Below, in pieces: positions 10,208 to 22,927 of a DNA stretch of 64,000 nt (positions are counted from its first letter, which is position 1; the number at the start of each line of letters is the position of its first letter). The DNA is taken from contig OU452216.1 of assembly GCA_911728435.2 (NCBI GenBank), positions 1,419,981-1,483,980 on the forward strand. The letters run 5' to 3'. Position numbers and translations under genes: made by a program. Source of the DNA: Apoderus coryli. Lineage: Eukaryota > Arthropoda > Insecta > Coleoptera > Attelabidae. The notes under the pieces are model-generated. The model was not told where the DNA came from, ran no database searches, and saw only the letters and a program-made list of their open reading frames with translations.

Positions 10208-13155
10208 TTAAATTTATATACAGGGTGAATCAAAAATGTATTTCTTTATTTTGTTAAGGTGAAATAGTATTGTTTTGAATAACTTTTTGATTTCTTTAGA
10301 TTTCAAATCAAGATTTTTTTTAAAGTTAAACTATAAGCTCAAATTTATATACAGGGTGAATCAAAAATGTATTTCTTTATTTTGTTAAGGTGAAATAGTA
10401 TTGTTTTGAATAACTTTTTGATTTCTTTAGATTTCAAATCAAGATTTTTTTAAAAGTTAAACTATAAGCTCAAATTTATATACAGGGTGAATCAAAAATG
10501 TATTTCTTTATTTTGTTAAGGTGAAATATTTTGAATAATTTTTTGATATCTTTAGATTTCAAATCAAGATTTTTTGAAAGTTAAACTATAAGCTCAAATT
10601 TATATACAGGGTGAATCAAAAATGTATTTCTTTATTTTGTTAAGGCGAAATAGTAATACTTGGAATAATTTTTTGATATCTTTAGATTTCAAATCAAGAT
10701 TTTTTGAAAGTTAAACTATAAGCTCAAATTTATATACAGGGTGAATCAAAAATGTATTTCTTTATTTTGTTAAGGTGAAATATTTTGAATAATTTTTTGA
10801 TTTCTTTAGATTTCAAATCAAGATTTTTTTAAAAGTTAAACTATAAGCTCAAATTTATATACAGGGTGAATCAAAAATATATTTCTTTATTTTGTTAAAG
10901 TGAAATATTTTGAATAATTTTTTGATTTCTTTAGATTACAAATCAAGATTTTTTTAAAAGTTAAACTATAAGCTCAAATTTATATACAGGGTGAATCAAA
11001 AATGTATTTCTTTATTTTGTTAAGGTGAAATAGTATTGTTTTGAATAACTTTTTGATTTCTTCAGATTTCAAATCAAGATTTTTTGAAAGTTAAACTATA
11101 AGCTCAAATTTATATACAGGGTGAATCAAAAATGTATTTCTTTATTTTGTTAAGGTGAAATATTTTGAATAACTTTTTGATTTCTTTAGATTTCAAATCA
11201 AGATTTTTTGAAAGTTAAACTATAAGCTCAAATTTATATACAGGGTGAATCAAAAATGTATTTCTTTATTTTGTTAAGGTGAAATATTTTGAATAACTTT
11301 TTGATTTCTTTAGATTTCAAATCAAGATTTTTTGAAAGTTAAACTATAAGCTCAAATTTATATACAGGGTGAATCAAAAATGTATTTCTTTATTTTGTTA
11401 AGGTGAAATAGTATTGTTTTGAATAACTTTTTGATTTCTTTAGATTTCAAATCAAGATTTTTTGAAAGTTAAACTATAAGCTCAAATTTATATACAGGGT
11501 GAATCAAAAATGTATTTCTTTATTTTGTTAAGGTGAAATATTTTGAATAACTTTTTGATTTCTTTAGATTTCAAATCAAGATTTTTTGAAAGTTAAACTA
11601 TAAGCTCAAATTTATATACAGGGTGAATCAAAAATGTATTTCTTTATTTTGTTAAGGTGAAATAGTATTGTTTTGAATAACTTTTTGATTTCTTTAGATT
11701 TCAAATCAAGATTTTTTGAAAGTTAAACTATAAGCTCAAATTTATATACAGGGTGAATCAAAAATGTATTTCTTTATTTTGTTAAGGTGAAATATTTTGA
11801 ATAACTTTTTGATTTCTTTAGATTTCAAATCAAGATTTTTTGAAAGTTAAACTATAAGCTCAAATTTATATACAGGGTGAATCAAAAATGTATTTCTTTA
11901 TTTTGTTAAGGTGAAATATTTTGAATAACTTTTTGATTTCTTTAGATTTCAAATCAAGATTTTTTGAAAGTTAAACTATAAGCTCAAATTTATATACAGG
12001 GTGAATCAAAAATGTATTTCTTTATTTTGTTAAGGTGAAATATTTTGAATAACTTTTTGATTTCTTTAGATTTCAAATCAAGATTTTTTGAAAGTTAAAC
12101 TATAAGCTCAAATTTATATACAGGGTGAATCAAAAATGTATTTCTTTATTTTGTTAAGGTGAAATAGTATTGTTTTGAATAACTTTTTGATTTCTTTAGA
12201 TTTCAAATCAAGATTTTTTGAAAGTTAAACTATAAGCTCAAATTTATATACAGGGTGAATCAAAAATGTATTTCTTTATTTTGTTAAGGTGAAATAGTAT
12301 TGTTTTGAATAACTTTTTGATTTCTTTAGATTTCAAATCAAGATTTTTTGAAAGTTAAACTATAAGCTCAAATTTATATACAGGGTGAATCAAAAATGTA
12401 TTTCTTTATTTTGTTAAGGTGAAATATTTTGAATAACTTTTTGATTTCTTTAGATTTCAAATCAAGATTTTTTGAAAGTTAAACTATAAGCTCAAATTTA
12501 TATACAGGGTGAATCAAAAATGTATTTCTTTATTTTGTTAAGGTGAAATATTTTGAATAACTTTTTGATTTCTTTAGATTTCAAATCAAGATTTTTTGAA
12601 AGTTAAACTATAAGCTCAAATTTATATACAGGGTGAATCAAAAATGTATTTCTTTATTTTGTTAAGGTGAAATAGTATTGTTTTGAATAACTTTTTGATT
12701 TCTTTAGATTTCAAATCAAGATTTTTTGAAAGTTAAACTATAAGCTCAAATTTATATACAGGGTGAATCAAAAATGTATTTCTTTATTTTGTTAAGGTGA
12801 AATATTTTGAATAACTTTTTGATTTCTTTAGATTTCAAATCAAGATTTTTTGAAAGTTAAACTATAAGCTCAAATTTATATACAGGGTGAATCAAAAATG
12901 TATTTCTTTATTTTGTTAAGGTGAAATAGTATTGTTTTGAATAACTTTTTGATTTCTTTAGATATCAAATCAAGATTTTTTGAAAGTTAAACTATAAGCT
13001 CAAATTTATATACAGGGTGAATCAAAAATGTATTTCTTTATTTTGTTAAGGTGAAATAGTAATATTTTGAATAATTTTTTGATTTCTTTGGGTTTCAATT
13101 CAAGATTTCTTTGAAAGTTAAACTATATGCTCCTAGAGGTTTTCTACGGGGTAAC
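10208..13155 (+). repeat. Minisatellite array, alpha type, about 22 units (unit 4)
   Basis: The 5' units are the more varied (TTTTTTAAAAG, TTGATATCTTT, AAGGCG and AATACTTGG variants). Units from about 11000 onward are nearly identical and alternate between 124- and 131-bp forms. That pattern suggests recent expansion of the 3' half. The array ends in the standard diverged unit. Confidence 0.95.
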
Positions 13156-13452
13156 TCAAAAATGTTTCTATTTATTTTCAACAATAGATAGAAACATTTT
13201 CAGATTTTCAGCTCTGGCAATACTTTTTTTTAATTAATTTTTGAATTATTTTTTTTTTTAATTTTTTTTTTTAATTTTTTTTTTTGAAATTTTTTTTTTT
13301 TTAAATTTTTTTTTTTAAATTTTTTTTTTTATTTTTTTTTAATAATAGAAACATTTTTTTCCTTGAAATTTTTTTTTTTTGATTTTTTTTTTGATTTTTT
13401 TTGCCACCCTCAATGACTTTTTTTATAGATAAAACTACCACACAACGACTGG

Positions 13453-13471
13453 GAAATCCCGAAGGGATTTC
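13453..13471. other. 3' subterminal hairpin, loop GAA (unit 4)
   Basis: Stem GAAATCCC/GGGATTTC, loop changed to GAA; TTGTT at 13472-13476. Confidence 0.85.
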
Positions 13472-13528
13472 TTGTTAATATATAATAACGAGTGATCTTC
13501 GCGTTTCTTTCTAAAATGAGGAAAAAAA

Positions 13529-13576
13529 GCACAAAGTTGTGTGCGAATAAACGCAAAGGAACGCCGGAGGCGTTCC
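13529..13576. other. 5' head hairpin pair, second loop GGA (unit 5)
   Basis: Weak first hairpin GCACA/TGTGC (13529-13544), then the perfect 8-bp stem GGAACGCC-GGA-GGCGTTCC (13558-13576). Confidence 0.85.
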
Positions 13577-14456
13577 AAGAGTGATTCCTATATGGCAACT
13601 TTATTTTTTGCATCACCCGATAGGCTATATATCAAAGCTGATTGAATGCATTAAAATTATGTATTTTATTAATATATTTAGATCTACAAAACCGAAATTA
13701 AAGTGTGAGAAGGAGGTGAATAACTTTTTCTACGAGGAAATTCAAGAAAATAACAGTACAAAACTGCAAAAAATGCTACTACTAAATCAATAAATTTACC
13801 TTTTTGCAGCATCCACACATACTATAAAAGCATTTTGATTTATACTAGGCACTGTTCTAAACACGGGAGTGCACTTTTACGGTATGATACGGCCCTTTAT
13901 TACATTTTTAATTGTAAACTAAAAATGTTGGAAAATCTCCGAGACTTTGTACATCAATAACCTAGAAAAATTGCGAAAATCGCGGTTGCCACACTTTATT
14001 TGAACACTTTCATCATAAACATATTCCTCATAGTTTCACGCAATATATTTACACATGGAATATGATTAGATACTTAATTTTACAACAAATTTAATTTACG
14101 CAACTCCCACAATAATATAACAAATATTAAAACATTATTTTATGTTAAAAAACTAATAATTTATACTTATTTTTATTTTACTGCTATTCACATGAACTAA
14201 ATCTGGCAGAGTAGTAAAATTTATTCCCACCAGAAAGGTTACAATTTCAATTAATAATGCAAAAAAGTTCAATGACCCGTGAAGTGGGAGGAGTTGAGTA
14301 TGTGCAGACGGGCTACTAATTACAACCAATCAATGACCTTTATTTTATATCTTATGCTTATGCAACCTCCAACACATCATTATGGTATTTACGGTTGCAT
14401 AACCTCAGCGATAGGTGACTTTATTTTCTTTAAAAGAGAAATTTTTAGCATAGGTT

Positions 14457-16010
14457 TTAAATTTATATAAAGGGTGAATCAAAAATTTATTTCCTATCGT
14501 CAAAAAAGCAATATTTTGAATAATTGTTTGATTTCTTTAGATTTCAAATCAAGATTTTTTTAAAAGTTAAACTATAAGCTCAAATTTATATACAGGGTGA
14601 ATCAAAAATGTATTTCTTTATTTTGTTAAGGTGAAATATTTTGAATAATTTTTTGATTTCTTTAGATTTCAAATCAAGATTTTTTTAAAAGTTAAACTAT
14701 AAGCTCAAATTTATATACAGGGTGAATCAAAAATGTATTTCTTTATTTTGTTAAGGTGAAATAGTATTGTTTTGAATAACTTTTTGATTTCTTTAGATTT
14801 CAAATCAAGATTTTTTTAAAAGTTAAACTATAAGCTCAAATTTATATACGGGGTGAACCAAAAATGTATTTCTTTATTTTGTTATGGTCAAAAAAGTTAT
14901 ATTTTGAATAATATTTTGATTTCTTTAGATTTGAAATTAAGTTTTCTGTGACAGTTAAACTATAAGCTCAAATTTATATACAGGGTGAATCAAAAATGTA
15001 TTTCTTTATTTTGTTAAGGTGAAATAGTATTGTTTTGAATAACTTTTTGATTTCTTTAGATTTCAAATCAAGATTTTTTGAAAGTTAAACTATAAGCTCC
15101 AATTTATATACAGGGTGAATCAAAAATGTATTTCTTTATTTTGTTAAGGTGAAATAATATTGTTTTGAATAACTTTTTGATTTCTTTAGATTTCAAATCA
15201 AGATTTTTTGAAAGTTAAACTATAAGCTCAAATTTATATACAGGGTGAATCAAAAATGTATTTCTTTATTTTGTTTAGGTGAAATATTTTGAATAACTTT
15301 TTGATTTCTTTAGATTTAAAATCAAGATTTTTTGAAAGTTAAACTATAAGCTCAAATTTATATACAGGGTGAATCAAAAATGTATTTCTTTATTTTGTTA
15401 AGGTGAAATATTTTGAATAATTTTTTGATTTCTTTAGATTTCAAATCAAAATTTTTTTAAATGTTAAACTATAAGCTCAAATTTATATACAGGGTGAATC
15501 AAAAATGTATTTCTTTATTTTGTTAAGGTGAAATAGTATTGTTTTGAATAACTTTTTGATTTCTTTAGATTTCAAATCAAGATTTTTTGAAAGTTAAACT
15601 ATAAGCTCAAATTTATATACAGGGTGAATCAAAAATGTATTTCTTTATTTTGTTAAGGTGAAATATTTTGAATAACTTTTTGATTTCTTTAGATTTCAAA
15701 TCAAGATTTTTTGAAAGTTAAACTATAAGCTCAAATTTATATACAGGGTGAATCAAAAATGTATTTCTTTATTTTGTTAAGGTGAAATATTTTGAATAAC
15801 TTTTTGATTTCTTTAGATTTCAAATCAAGATTTTTTGAAAGTTAAACTATAAGCTCAAATTTATATACAGGGTGAATCAAAAATGTATTTCTTTATTTTG
15901 TTAAGGTGAAATATTTTGAATAATTTTTTGATTTCTTTGGGTTTCAATTCAAGATTTCTTTGAAAGTTAAACTATATGCTCCTAGAGGTTTTCTACGGGG
16001 TAACTCAAAA
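14457..16010 (+). repeat. Minisatellite array, alpha with one beta unit (unit 5)
   Basis: Mostly alpha units. One beta-like unit (GTTATGGTCAAAAAAG, TTAAGTTTTCTGTG) is embedded at about 14870-14960, showing exchange between the two subfamilies. Confidence 0.9.
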
Positions 16011-16306
16011 ATGTTTCTATTTATTTTCAATAATAGATAGAAACATTTTCAGATTTTCAGCTCTGGCAATACTTTTTTTTAATTAATTTTTGAATTATTT
16101 TTTTTTAAAATTTTTTTTTTTTTTATTTTTTTTTTTTGAAATTTTTTTTTTTGAAATTTTTTTTTTTTTATTTTTTTTTTTAAATTTTTTTTTAATAATA
16201 GAAACATTTTTTTCCTTGAAATTTTTTTTTTTTGATTTTTTTTTTTAATTTTTTTTGCCACCCTCAATGACTTTTTTTATAGATAAAACTACCACACAAC
16301 GACTGG

Positions 16307-16325
16307 GAAATCCCGAAGGGATTTC
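16307..16325. other. 3' subterminal hairpin, loop GAA (unit 5)
   Basis: Stem GAAATCCC/GGGATTTC, loop GAA; TTGTT at 16326-16330. Confidence 0.85.
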
Positions 16326-16412
16326 TTGTTAATAATAATAAATTGTGATAGTGCTGTCTTTGTCGTCAAAAACCTGCAAAAAAGGACCGCTATCTATGTG
16401 ACTTACCTTAAA

Positions 16413-16431
16413 GCTGCAGCGAAGGTGCAGC
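16413..16431. other. 5' head hairpin, one mispair, loop GAA (unit 6)
   Basis: GCTGCAGC-GAA-GGTGCAGC, 7 of 8 pairs formed (G19/G25 opposed). A fourth stem sequence in the same architecture. Confidence 0.65.
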
Positions 16432-18426
16432 CGCAGGTATGTCTATATGGAACATTTGTTTTTTGCAGCATCCCAACGGGCACTTTTCAAGGGGATTTAA
16501 TGCGGCCACACTATTTTAATTAATTCATTTAATTACATCTACACAGTTAATTGAAATGTGCGACGCAGAGGGAGATATCATCCAGCAGTTATGAAAAATA
16601 TATGATCACATCCACCCATCTGACGGCTCTCATGACACTGTCACTTTAGGTTATTATCACTTTTTCAGTAATATTACTTCAAATACACAATGACAACTTC
16701 TAAATTAACTACAACTATATGGAATAAGCATTTTCTAACACTACAATATACAACATGTTGATAGAAATTGATCTTAAACATAAAAATAATGCCGAAAACT
16801 CTTAAGCTATGAATGTAAACAAAGAAAATAATAATAACCTATTTGACACAAGCGTTAGAAAAAACATTTTGACCAAAACCAAATTATGACGTGAAACTAG
16901 AGGTGTCAAGTATATTGGAATTTGTCGATTTATTTTGAAAGCCATTTTCATGAATATATTCTTAGAAAAGCATATGGGACATGCAATTTCGTATATTTTT
17001 AATAACAATCCTATAAAAAGAATAACGTAAATTGCATTGAACAAGTATTAATCTTTAAATCTCATTTCACAACAACGAGGAGTAGCAATTTTCACTCACC
17101 TATTTTAAACGCACGTTCCTTTTACAGAACAAAAAAGTGCATGAAGTTACAATATGTGCCTGAGTTGTAACCTATGGATAGGATGACTTCTTTTGGTACC
17201 GATTCAGTTCTTTCATTACTGTTTTTGTTACAAAAATTCCAAGTAGTAGGTATATTAAAAACTTTCAATGAAACTAAATATAGATATGTGATTTTGTACC
17301 GAAATTAAACAAGTAGCCATATACCTATAATAGGTATCCATTATAAATTGAAGTAAGGAATAAAAAACTGCTACTTATTTATCTTATACCTAGAAAATCA
17401 CGTACCTATAACTACGCTTACTTGCTGAATGTTTTTATTTCAAAATACACAATAATTAAAATTCCTTAAACTACAAATACAAACAATAAACTTTAGAGTT
17501 TTGTGCTAGGTGCATAGGTAATTTAACTATATTAATAAACTAAATTTGGGCTACGGGCGACTTTATCACACACATTTTAAAAACATTGGTATATTAATAG
17601 GTATAACCTACACACACTGAAAATATTATAATAAACCGAACGAAATTTCATAATTTCTAAACACCAAATCATGATTTAGTTTATGTCGCCTGAGCAGAGC
17701 TTCGTTGTTGATCACTTTATAGTCGACAAAATTTTAAACAAACGGCTGTATGTCCACATTTTGAACGCCTATTTTGTTGATAGTGTCAGTTTGGGTTAGG
17801 TATTAACAATTTCTCACTAAAATTTACTACAAATACTTTTAATAACCATTTTATAACAATACAATTTAACAACAATTTGATCTTAAACATGAAAATAATG
17901 CCGAAAACTGTTAGGCTGTCAATGTACACAAATAAAACCAAATTATGACGTGAACTAGAAGTGTCAACCAAACAAAAATAAGTGACACTAACGTCAGAAA
18001 AAAATTCTGCCAAATTATGACAAACCAACGAAGCCAAAATAGATAGACAGATAGTCCTAAAATTAACGTCCGCCGCTATTAACGTTAACGTTAACTTAAC
18101 ACCAACGATTTTCAAATAGACAGATGTGGTAGGTTTATAAAATGATGATAATCATATTATAGGCAGCCATTTTTAGGCTAGCAGATTTAAAATACCTAAC
18201 TAATATATTTATAGTAGGTATTTAGTATAAAATTTTATAAGGTTATTGAATTTGACAAGTGGATTTATTATTTAAATTAGGTATGTATCAGATTATAACA
18301 AAATTAATTAATAAGCGCATGTACAGGGTGATGCAAAAAAAAAAAACATTAATTAGCCAACATTTTACAAATTTTCCAGATTGTAATCAAATAAATTTTA
18401 AATGTTTAGAAATTTTTAGCATACAC

Positions 18427-18985
18427 TTAAATTTATATACGGGGTGAGTCAAAAATGTATTTCATCACTTTGTTAAGGACAAAAAAGTAATATTTTGAAT
18501 AATTTTTATATTTCTTTAGATTTCAAATCAAGATTTTTTTGAAAGCTAAACTATAGCCTCCTAGAGGTTATCTACGGGGTCACTCAAAAATGTTTATGAA
18601 TGTAATTTATTATTTAAGACTTTTAGAGAACTTTATCAGCGATAGGTGACTTTTTATTTTCTTTGAAAGAGAAACTTTTAGCATAGGCTCTAAAATTTAT
18701 ATACGGGGTGAGTCAAAAATGTATTTCATTATTTTGGACAAAAAAGTAATATTTTGAAGAATTTTTTGATTTCTTTAGATTTCAATTCAAGTTTTCTGTG
18801 AAAGTTAAACTATAAGCTCAAATTTATATACAGGGTGAATCAAAAATGTATTTCTTTATTTTGTTAAGGTCAAATAGTAATATTTTGAATAATTTTTTGA
18901 TTTCTTTAGATTTCAATTCAAGATTTCTTTGAAAGTTAAACTATATGCTCCTAGAGGTTATCTACGGGGTAACTCAAAAATGTTT
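18427..18985 (+). repeat. Short diverged minisatellite (unit 6)
   Basis: Four or so units, several with the variant ACGGGGTGAGTCAAAAATG and GTATTTCAT. They are separated by an AAAGAGAAACTTTTAGCATAGG spacer that also precedes arrays in other units. It looks like an early or unexpanded state. Confidence 0.8.
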
Positions 18986-19283
18986 CTATTTATTTTCAAT
19001 AATAGATAGAAACATTTTCAGATTTTCAGCTCTGGCAATACTTTTTTTTAATTAATTTTTGAATTATTTTTTTTGAAAATTTTTTTTTCTTATTTTTTTT
19101 TAAAATTTTTTTTGAAAATTTTTTTTTATTATTTTTTTTTTTTAATTTTTTTTTTTTGAAATTTTTTTTTTAATAATAGAAACATTTTTTTCCTTGAAAT
19201 TTTTTTTCTTGATTTTTTTTTTCCTTTTTTTTTATAACCCTCAATGACTTTTTTCATAGACAAAACTACCACACAACGACTGG

Positions 19284-19302
19284 GAAATCCCAAAGGGATT
19301 TC
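19284..19302. other. 3' subterminal hairpin, loop AAA (unit 6)
   Basis: Stem GAAATCCC/GGGATTTC is intact but the loop is AAA, the only loop not of GNA/GNNA form. TTGTT then flanking DNA. Confidence 0.8.
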
Positions 19303-19307
19303 TTGTT

Positions 19308-20539
19308 GTAAAATAAAGTCACTCCATTCATGATGATTTTTATAAATTTGTTTATAAAACACCCTGTACACCATGGATTTAACTCATTTTTGGGTACTAT
19401 AGTTTTAATACAAGCAGGACTCATTCACCAAATGTCATTCCAAAATTCAAAAAATTTTTGTCGTTCACACCTCTTGTTACATCTATCCTGGGACACACTG
19501 TACATATGTATGTTTATAAGAAATTTTTTATTTATTTTTTTTGAGCTGCCCAATCACATCTGTAAATGCGTCCATCAGAGTATGAAACACCCTGTATATA
19601 TAAACCTTTCTCTATAGGAATCACAAAATAGTATTTTTACATCTGGATGACTTCATTTTAGATGTTCTAAACATGTTTTGACGTTATGTTCTAATAACCA
19701 CTGATGTTCCCGAAACATGTTTGGTTTTGCCTAATGAAATTTAACAATCACCCGCCTCTTATCGTTGGTCAATTTTTCGCACTGATGATGTTGACAATAA
19801 ATGCGATGTAAATGACTTTATGCATAAATTGATAAAAAATGGGTGGAATGAACTTAATATCTTTTGAGCATCTGTCTCTGAATTTTATTTAAAAAAAAAG
19901 TAAATTTTATTGTTTGGCTTGGAGAGTGTAGAAAACCCGAAGATATGGGAGTATAACAAAAGTGCTTGTGCCGTCTTTTTTTTTCTGCATCTCCGTGATG
20001 CAAACTGGTCCCTCGCAAATTTCTAACCGGTTTAGTATTGTGAGTATTAAACATATCGATGTCTATACAAAGAAAATGTACCGTGTGACCGACCGCAGGA
20101 TTGTCAGAAGAGGTAAGTCAAAGAAGAATTTTAGTCTAAAATGTTGCTGTGGTCACATTATCATGGATGTAAAAAAACCTGGTTAACTTAAGAAACGTAT
20201 TTATTTTATTCTTTAAGGAAAGGGCTAAAGCAGATACATTTTAGTTTAAATTGTGCAAAAAATATACAGTGAAGACCAAAAGTCAATTCAATCAAAATTG
20301 AAGGCAAAAAGGTCTCCACTGTGCCTGCGCACACCAGATGTTCTACTTCTATCGCTGTACGAAGCGTTTTGTTCTCTGTTGCCATAAAATATTTGAATCG
20401 TGATTTTTAAATCATATACATTAAAAATGTCAAATTTATGCTAGTTTTGACGTATTTTAGACGTAAAATGGTTGAAAACTCCTGGCATAGATCCATGATT
20501 CCTAGCCTATGATTTATAGACATCTTTTGAAGCTTGACA
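19308..20539. other. No gene recognised; scattered transposon-end scraps
   Basis: Holds two CACCCTGTA motifs (near 19358 and 19590), which look like mariner terminal-repeat scars. A CACTGATG...CCCGAAACATG string at about 19700-19725 resembles a collapsed PLE hammerhead core. Short frames here have no recognisable content. Confidence 0.4.
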
Positions 20540-21690
20540 ATTCATTTTTTCTATCAACTCTTTTGATCAATCGAGACGAGCTCTTTTAAAGAGTGTCAAA
20601 CAAATTTTTGTGTCTGCCAAATGTTCATGCATTATTGGTGCTATGAGAAAGTGCCCAACTAGGGCACTATAGAGATCATTACGAATCTCACACCTCTGCT
20701 CTTGGTGATAGAAAGAGTAGCAAAGGAGACCATACTCAGACTGTCTCGGGAGGGAGCTGGAGATTGGAGAATCAAGAATCTGAGAGCTTAAACATCTCTG
20801 ATCAAACACATCCCATCACTAAACCTCCCTAGTGACGAAACTAAGAAAAATAGAACTTTCAGAAGAACTTCACCAGCAGTTAAGTAACAAGAAGAACTTA
20901 CACACCAGCAACCTTAAAGGAAACACTAGCGAATGGTTTCCAGAAGGCTCTAAAACCAATAAAGGGGCAGGAGTATTCGGGCCAAATAAAAAATGCTCGC
21001 AATCGGTAGATGCGTACAATTTAACCTGGTTAGGAACTATCGGAAGTTTGACATTGCGATGCACTCTGATAGCCAGCGGTAATATGAGCGCTGAGTTCAT
21101 ATGTAATCAGCTGAAAAATGGTGGGGGCATGCTTAAGAGGTCTTAACGGACTTAGCAGTAGGAATGCGGATACCCGGACATTTTGGTATCAGGGGAAACG
21201 AAGAAGCCAATAAGTTCAGCAAAAAGGGGGTGCCAACTCCTTTTGTAGAGCCTGAACCGTTCTGTGGCTTAGGTAAACACACCTACACGGAGAAGTTCAG
21301 AATTAAGGAGGAATCAGACAGAGCAATACTCTGGCAAAATCTTCCTGGACTGATAGATAAACTCCAATAAATTCCTTGGAAACTCCAATCATGAAAGATC
21401 CAAAATCTGTTTGGATCTCAATAAGAATGGCTACGTATTCTTACAGGACATTGTCGCCTTTGGAAACATATGGCAAGATTAGGCCTAGAAGAGAGCGACA
21501 AATGCAGATTCTGTAGGGAGAAGGAAGAAAACATGATCACATAGTAACAGAATGGCTATCAGAAGCCAACGCAAGGAACACTTGGGGTAGACGTGTTGTC
21601 CCTGAAACCAGCCAAGGTACTGGACTCCATAAGAGCTCTAGAACTTGATAGAGAGTTGTACTTGAGACACAGATCAAGTAATTCAAGATA
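20540..21690 (+). pseudogene. LINE ORF2 C-terminal end: RNase H and zinc-finger-like tail, frameshifted
   Basis: Fragments in different frames line up with the end of a non-LTR retrotransposon pol (I/LOA/R1-type with RNase H). In order: a linker after RT with AKETILRLSREGAGDW-like residues (about 20640-20775); the RNase H start EWFPEGSKTNKGAGVFGP (from 20930); the RNase H end PGHFGIRGNEEANKFSKKG (from about 21170); then a tail with GHCRLWKHMARLGLEE-like and CRFC...EKEE residues (about 21440-21540). At least three frameshifts and stops separate these parts. The region between the catalytic start and the PGH motif is shortened. RT itself is absent upstream. Family assignment rests on motif recall, the coding origin is solid. 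Confidence 0.75.
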
Positions 21691-22782
21691 GGGGGACACA
21701 ATATACCAGTGTACACCTAATTTTAATCAGAATCTTAATTGAATATTGAATGTAATTTAGGGAGACTAATCCCAGATTGCTTCTATCTCGCTGCAACTAG
21801 CAATAACCACGATTTTCTCAGAACTTAGTGGCCAGTCATGGTTTTGCATTACCAAAAGATCAGGTGAGTTGATTTTTCTTAAGGGAAATTGTCATAAAGA
21901 CCGTTCGCAACTATATTACTGAGCAATATTAAATTATACTACATTAATAAAGCCATGTTGGATTCAATTGAATATAATAAATAAAAGTAAGTACGTATAC
22001 ATCGCTATATATTTAATAAAATTGTCTTTTCCTTTTGTATCCTGTTTTGTGCAACGTAGAATTGTTCGCAATTACTTACTTAGTCGCCTTTACTTGTGTG
22101 TTAATTGTTCCTTTAGATGGATTTATTAGTGAAATTTATTTATTGTCTGATCGTTACCCCTGACATTGGCCACAAATGACCAAATAAACTGTAAACGAAT
22201 GGTAGTATTTTTTCCTGGGCAATCTGAACCCGTCCAACAGCATCGTAATTTACGGTTTTATCTTTTCTTTTTTAGTCGTTTTAATTTTATTTTGTATTCG
22301 TTCTCGTATATGCCACGCCACAGAATATATTGTATGTATGCATTTCGCAATGTTACTGTGTCTCTATCTGGGTGCCATCGGAATAGCCGCAACAACGAGA
22401 GAGACTCGAGAATAATTCTGAATATGGTATCGGCCGAAAAAACTGTTAATACAGATATTAGAGTTGGCCATTTAACCAGTAATAAACTCTGTATCTAACT
22501 ATACTATCTTAAAGTCATGGTTAATTTTTTTTCTCCTTCTGCAGAAGGATTAAACTTCTGTATGGCTCTCTTTTCTGTCAGGTCCACAGTGCGAATACTC
22601 CTCGACCAGGCGTTGGTCAGCAAATCACTGGTACATCCCAAACCTTTAATGCTGGGTTTATGTCTTCTGGATAGGCTGAATCGCATCCTGCTTTCCCAAT
22701 GGCATCCTGCTCCAGAGGCCTGTCAAGCCATACGTGATCTGTCAGTAGTACCTATACTTGATTTTATTGTCTTGTTGCTTAG
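21691..22782. other. No gene recognised
   Basis: AT-rich DNA with short frames on both strands (22166-22498 plus, 22504-22686 minus, 22517-22804 plus). None shows recognisable motifs. The 3' part could belong to the transposase scrap that follows. Confidence 0.4.
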
Positions 22783-22872
22783 CCACCAAGGTCATCTGAT
22801 TTAAATCCTTGCGATATTAGTTTTTGGAGTACTTACGGTGATCACATGAGTATAGAAGGACATATTGGATGA
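22783..22872 (+). pseudogene. Tc1/mariner transposase scrap, last catalytic motif
   Basis: A 30-codon frame reads PPRSSDLNPCDISFW and then runs to a stop. This is the motif around the third catalytic acidic residue of Tc1/mariner DDE transposases (usually PPRSPDLNPxD/E). No first or second Asp motif is visible in the adjoining 300 bp, so only a scrap remains. Confidence 0.6.
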
Positions 22873-22927
22873 AGCTAGTCATTACAAAACCAATCACTTA
22901 TATTACATTAGGAAATACACGAGGAAC

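Larger units (their letters stand above)
7944..13476 (+). mobile_element. Tandem repeat element, unit 4 (class II body, longest array)
   Basis: Head and body (7944-10204) are a near-exact copy of unit 3, offset by 3774 bp. The unit differs mainly in its minisatellite, which is expanded to nearly 3 kb (10208-13155). T runs at about 13224-13403, 3' hairpin 13453-13471. Length variation between units is thus largely array expansion. Confidence 0.8.
13477..16330 (+). mobile_element. Tandem repeat element, unit 5 (class I body)
   Basis: The head tip AATATATAATAACGAGTGAT is joined to the GGAACGCC-type hairpin (13558-13576). The class I body is the same as unit 2, with the TTATGCAACC stem-loop at 14358-14402. 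Mixed minisatellite 14457-16010, T runs about 16072-16257, 3' hairpin 16307-16325. The small ORF (13659-13793) is frameshifted as in unit 2. Confidence 0.75.
16331..19307 (+). mobile_element. Tandem repeat element, unit 6, last of cluster 1
   Basis: The most diverged unit. The head AATAATAATAAATTGTGATAG has its own tip and a hairpin with one mispair (16413-16431). The body contains class II-like segments in altered order, such as the CGTCAGAAAAAAATTCTG stretch and a TTAACGTTAACGTTAA palindrome (18079-18094). The minisatellite is short (18427-18985), T runs lie at about 19041-19242, and the 3' hairpin has an AAA loop. After TTGTT (19303-19307) unrelated DNA begins, so this marks the true 3' border of the element. 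Confidence 0.7.

Noticed and set aside
16079..16267. Lysine-rich minus-strand frame over T runs (also 37836-38105 and 19129-19374)
   Set aside because: It is the translation of alternating T and AA runs. The frame depends on run length and is not kept between units.
1..19307. Simple satellite DNA as the whole explanation
   Set aside because: Units have distinct borders, different bodies, shared ends and unique flanks, which fits mobile elements better than a homogeneous satellite.
20870..21100. Minus frame opposite the RNase H remnant, and 20567-20809 minus
   Set aside because: Shadows of the LINE fragment on the plus strand, which has recognisable motifs.
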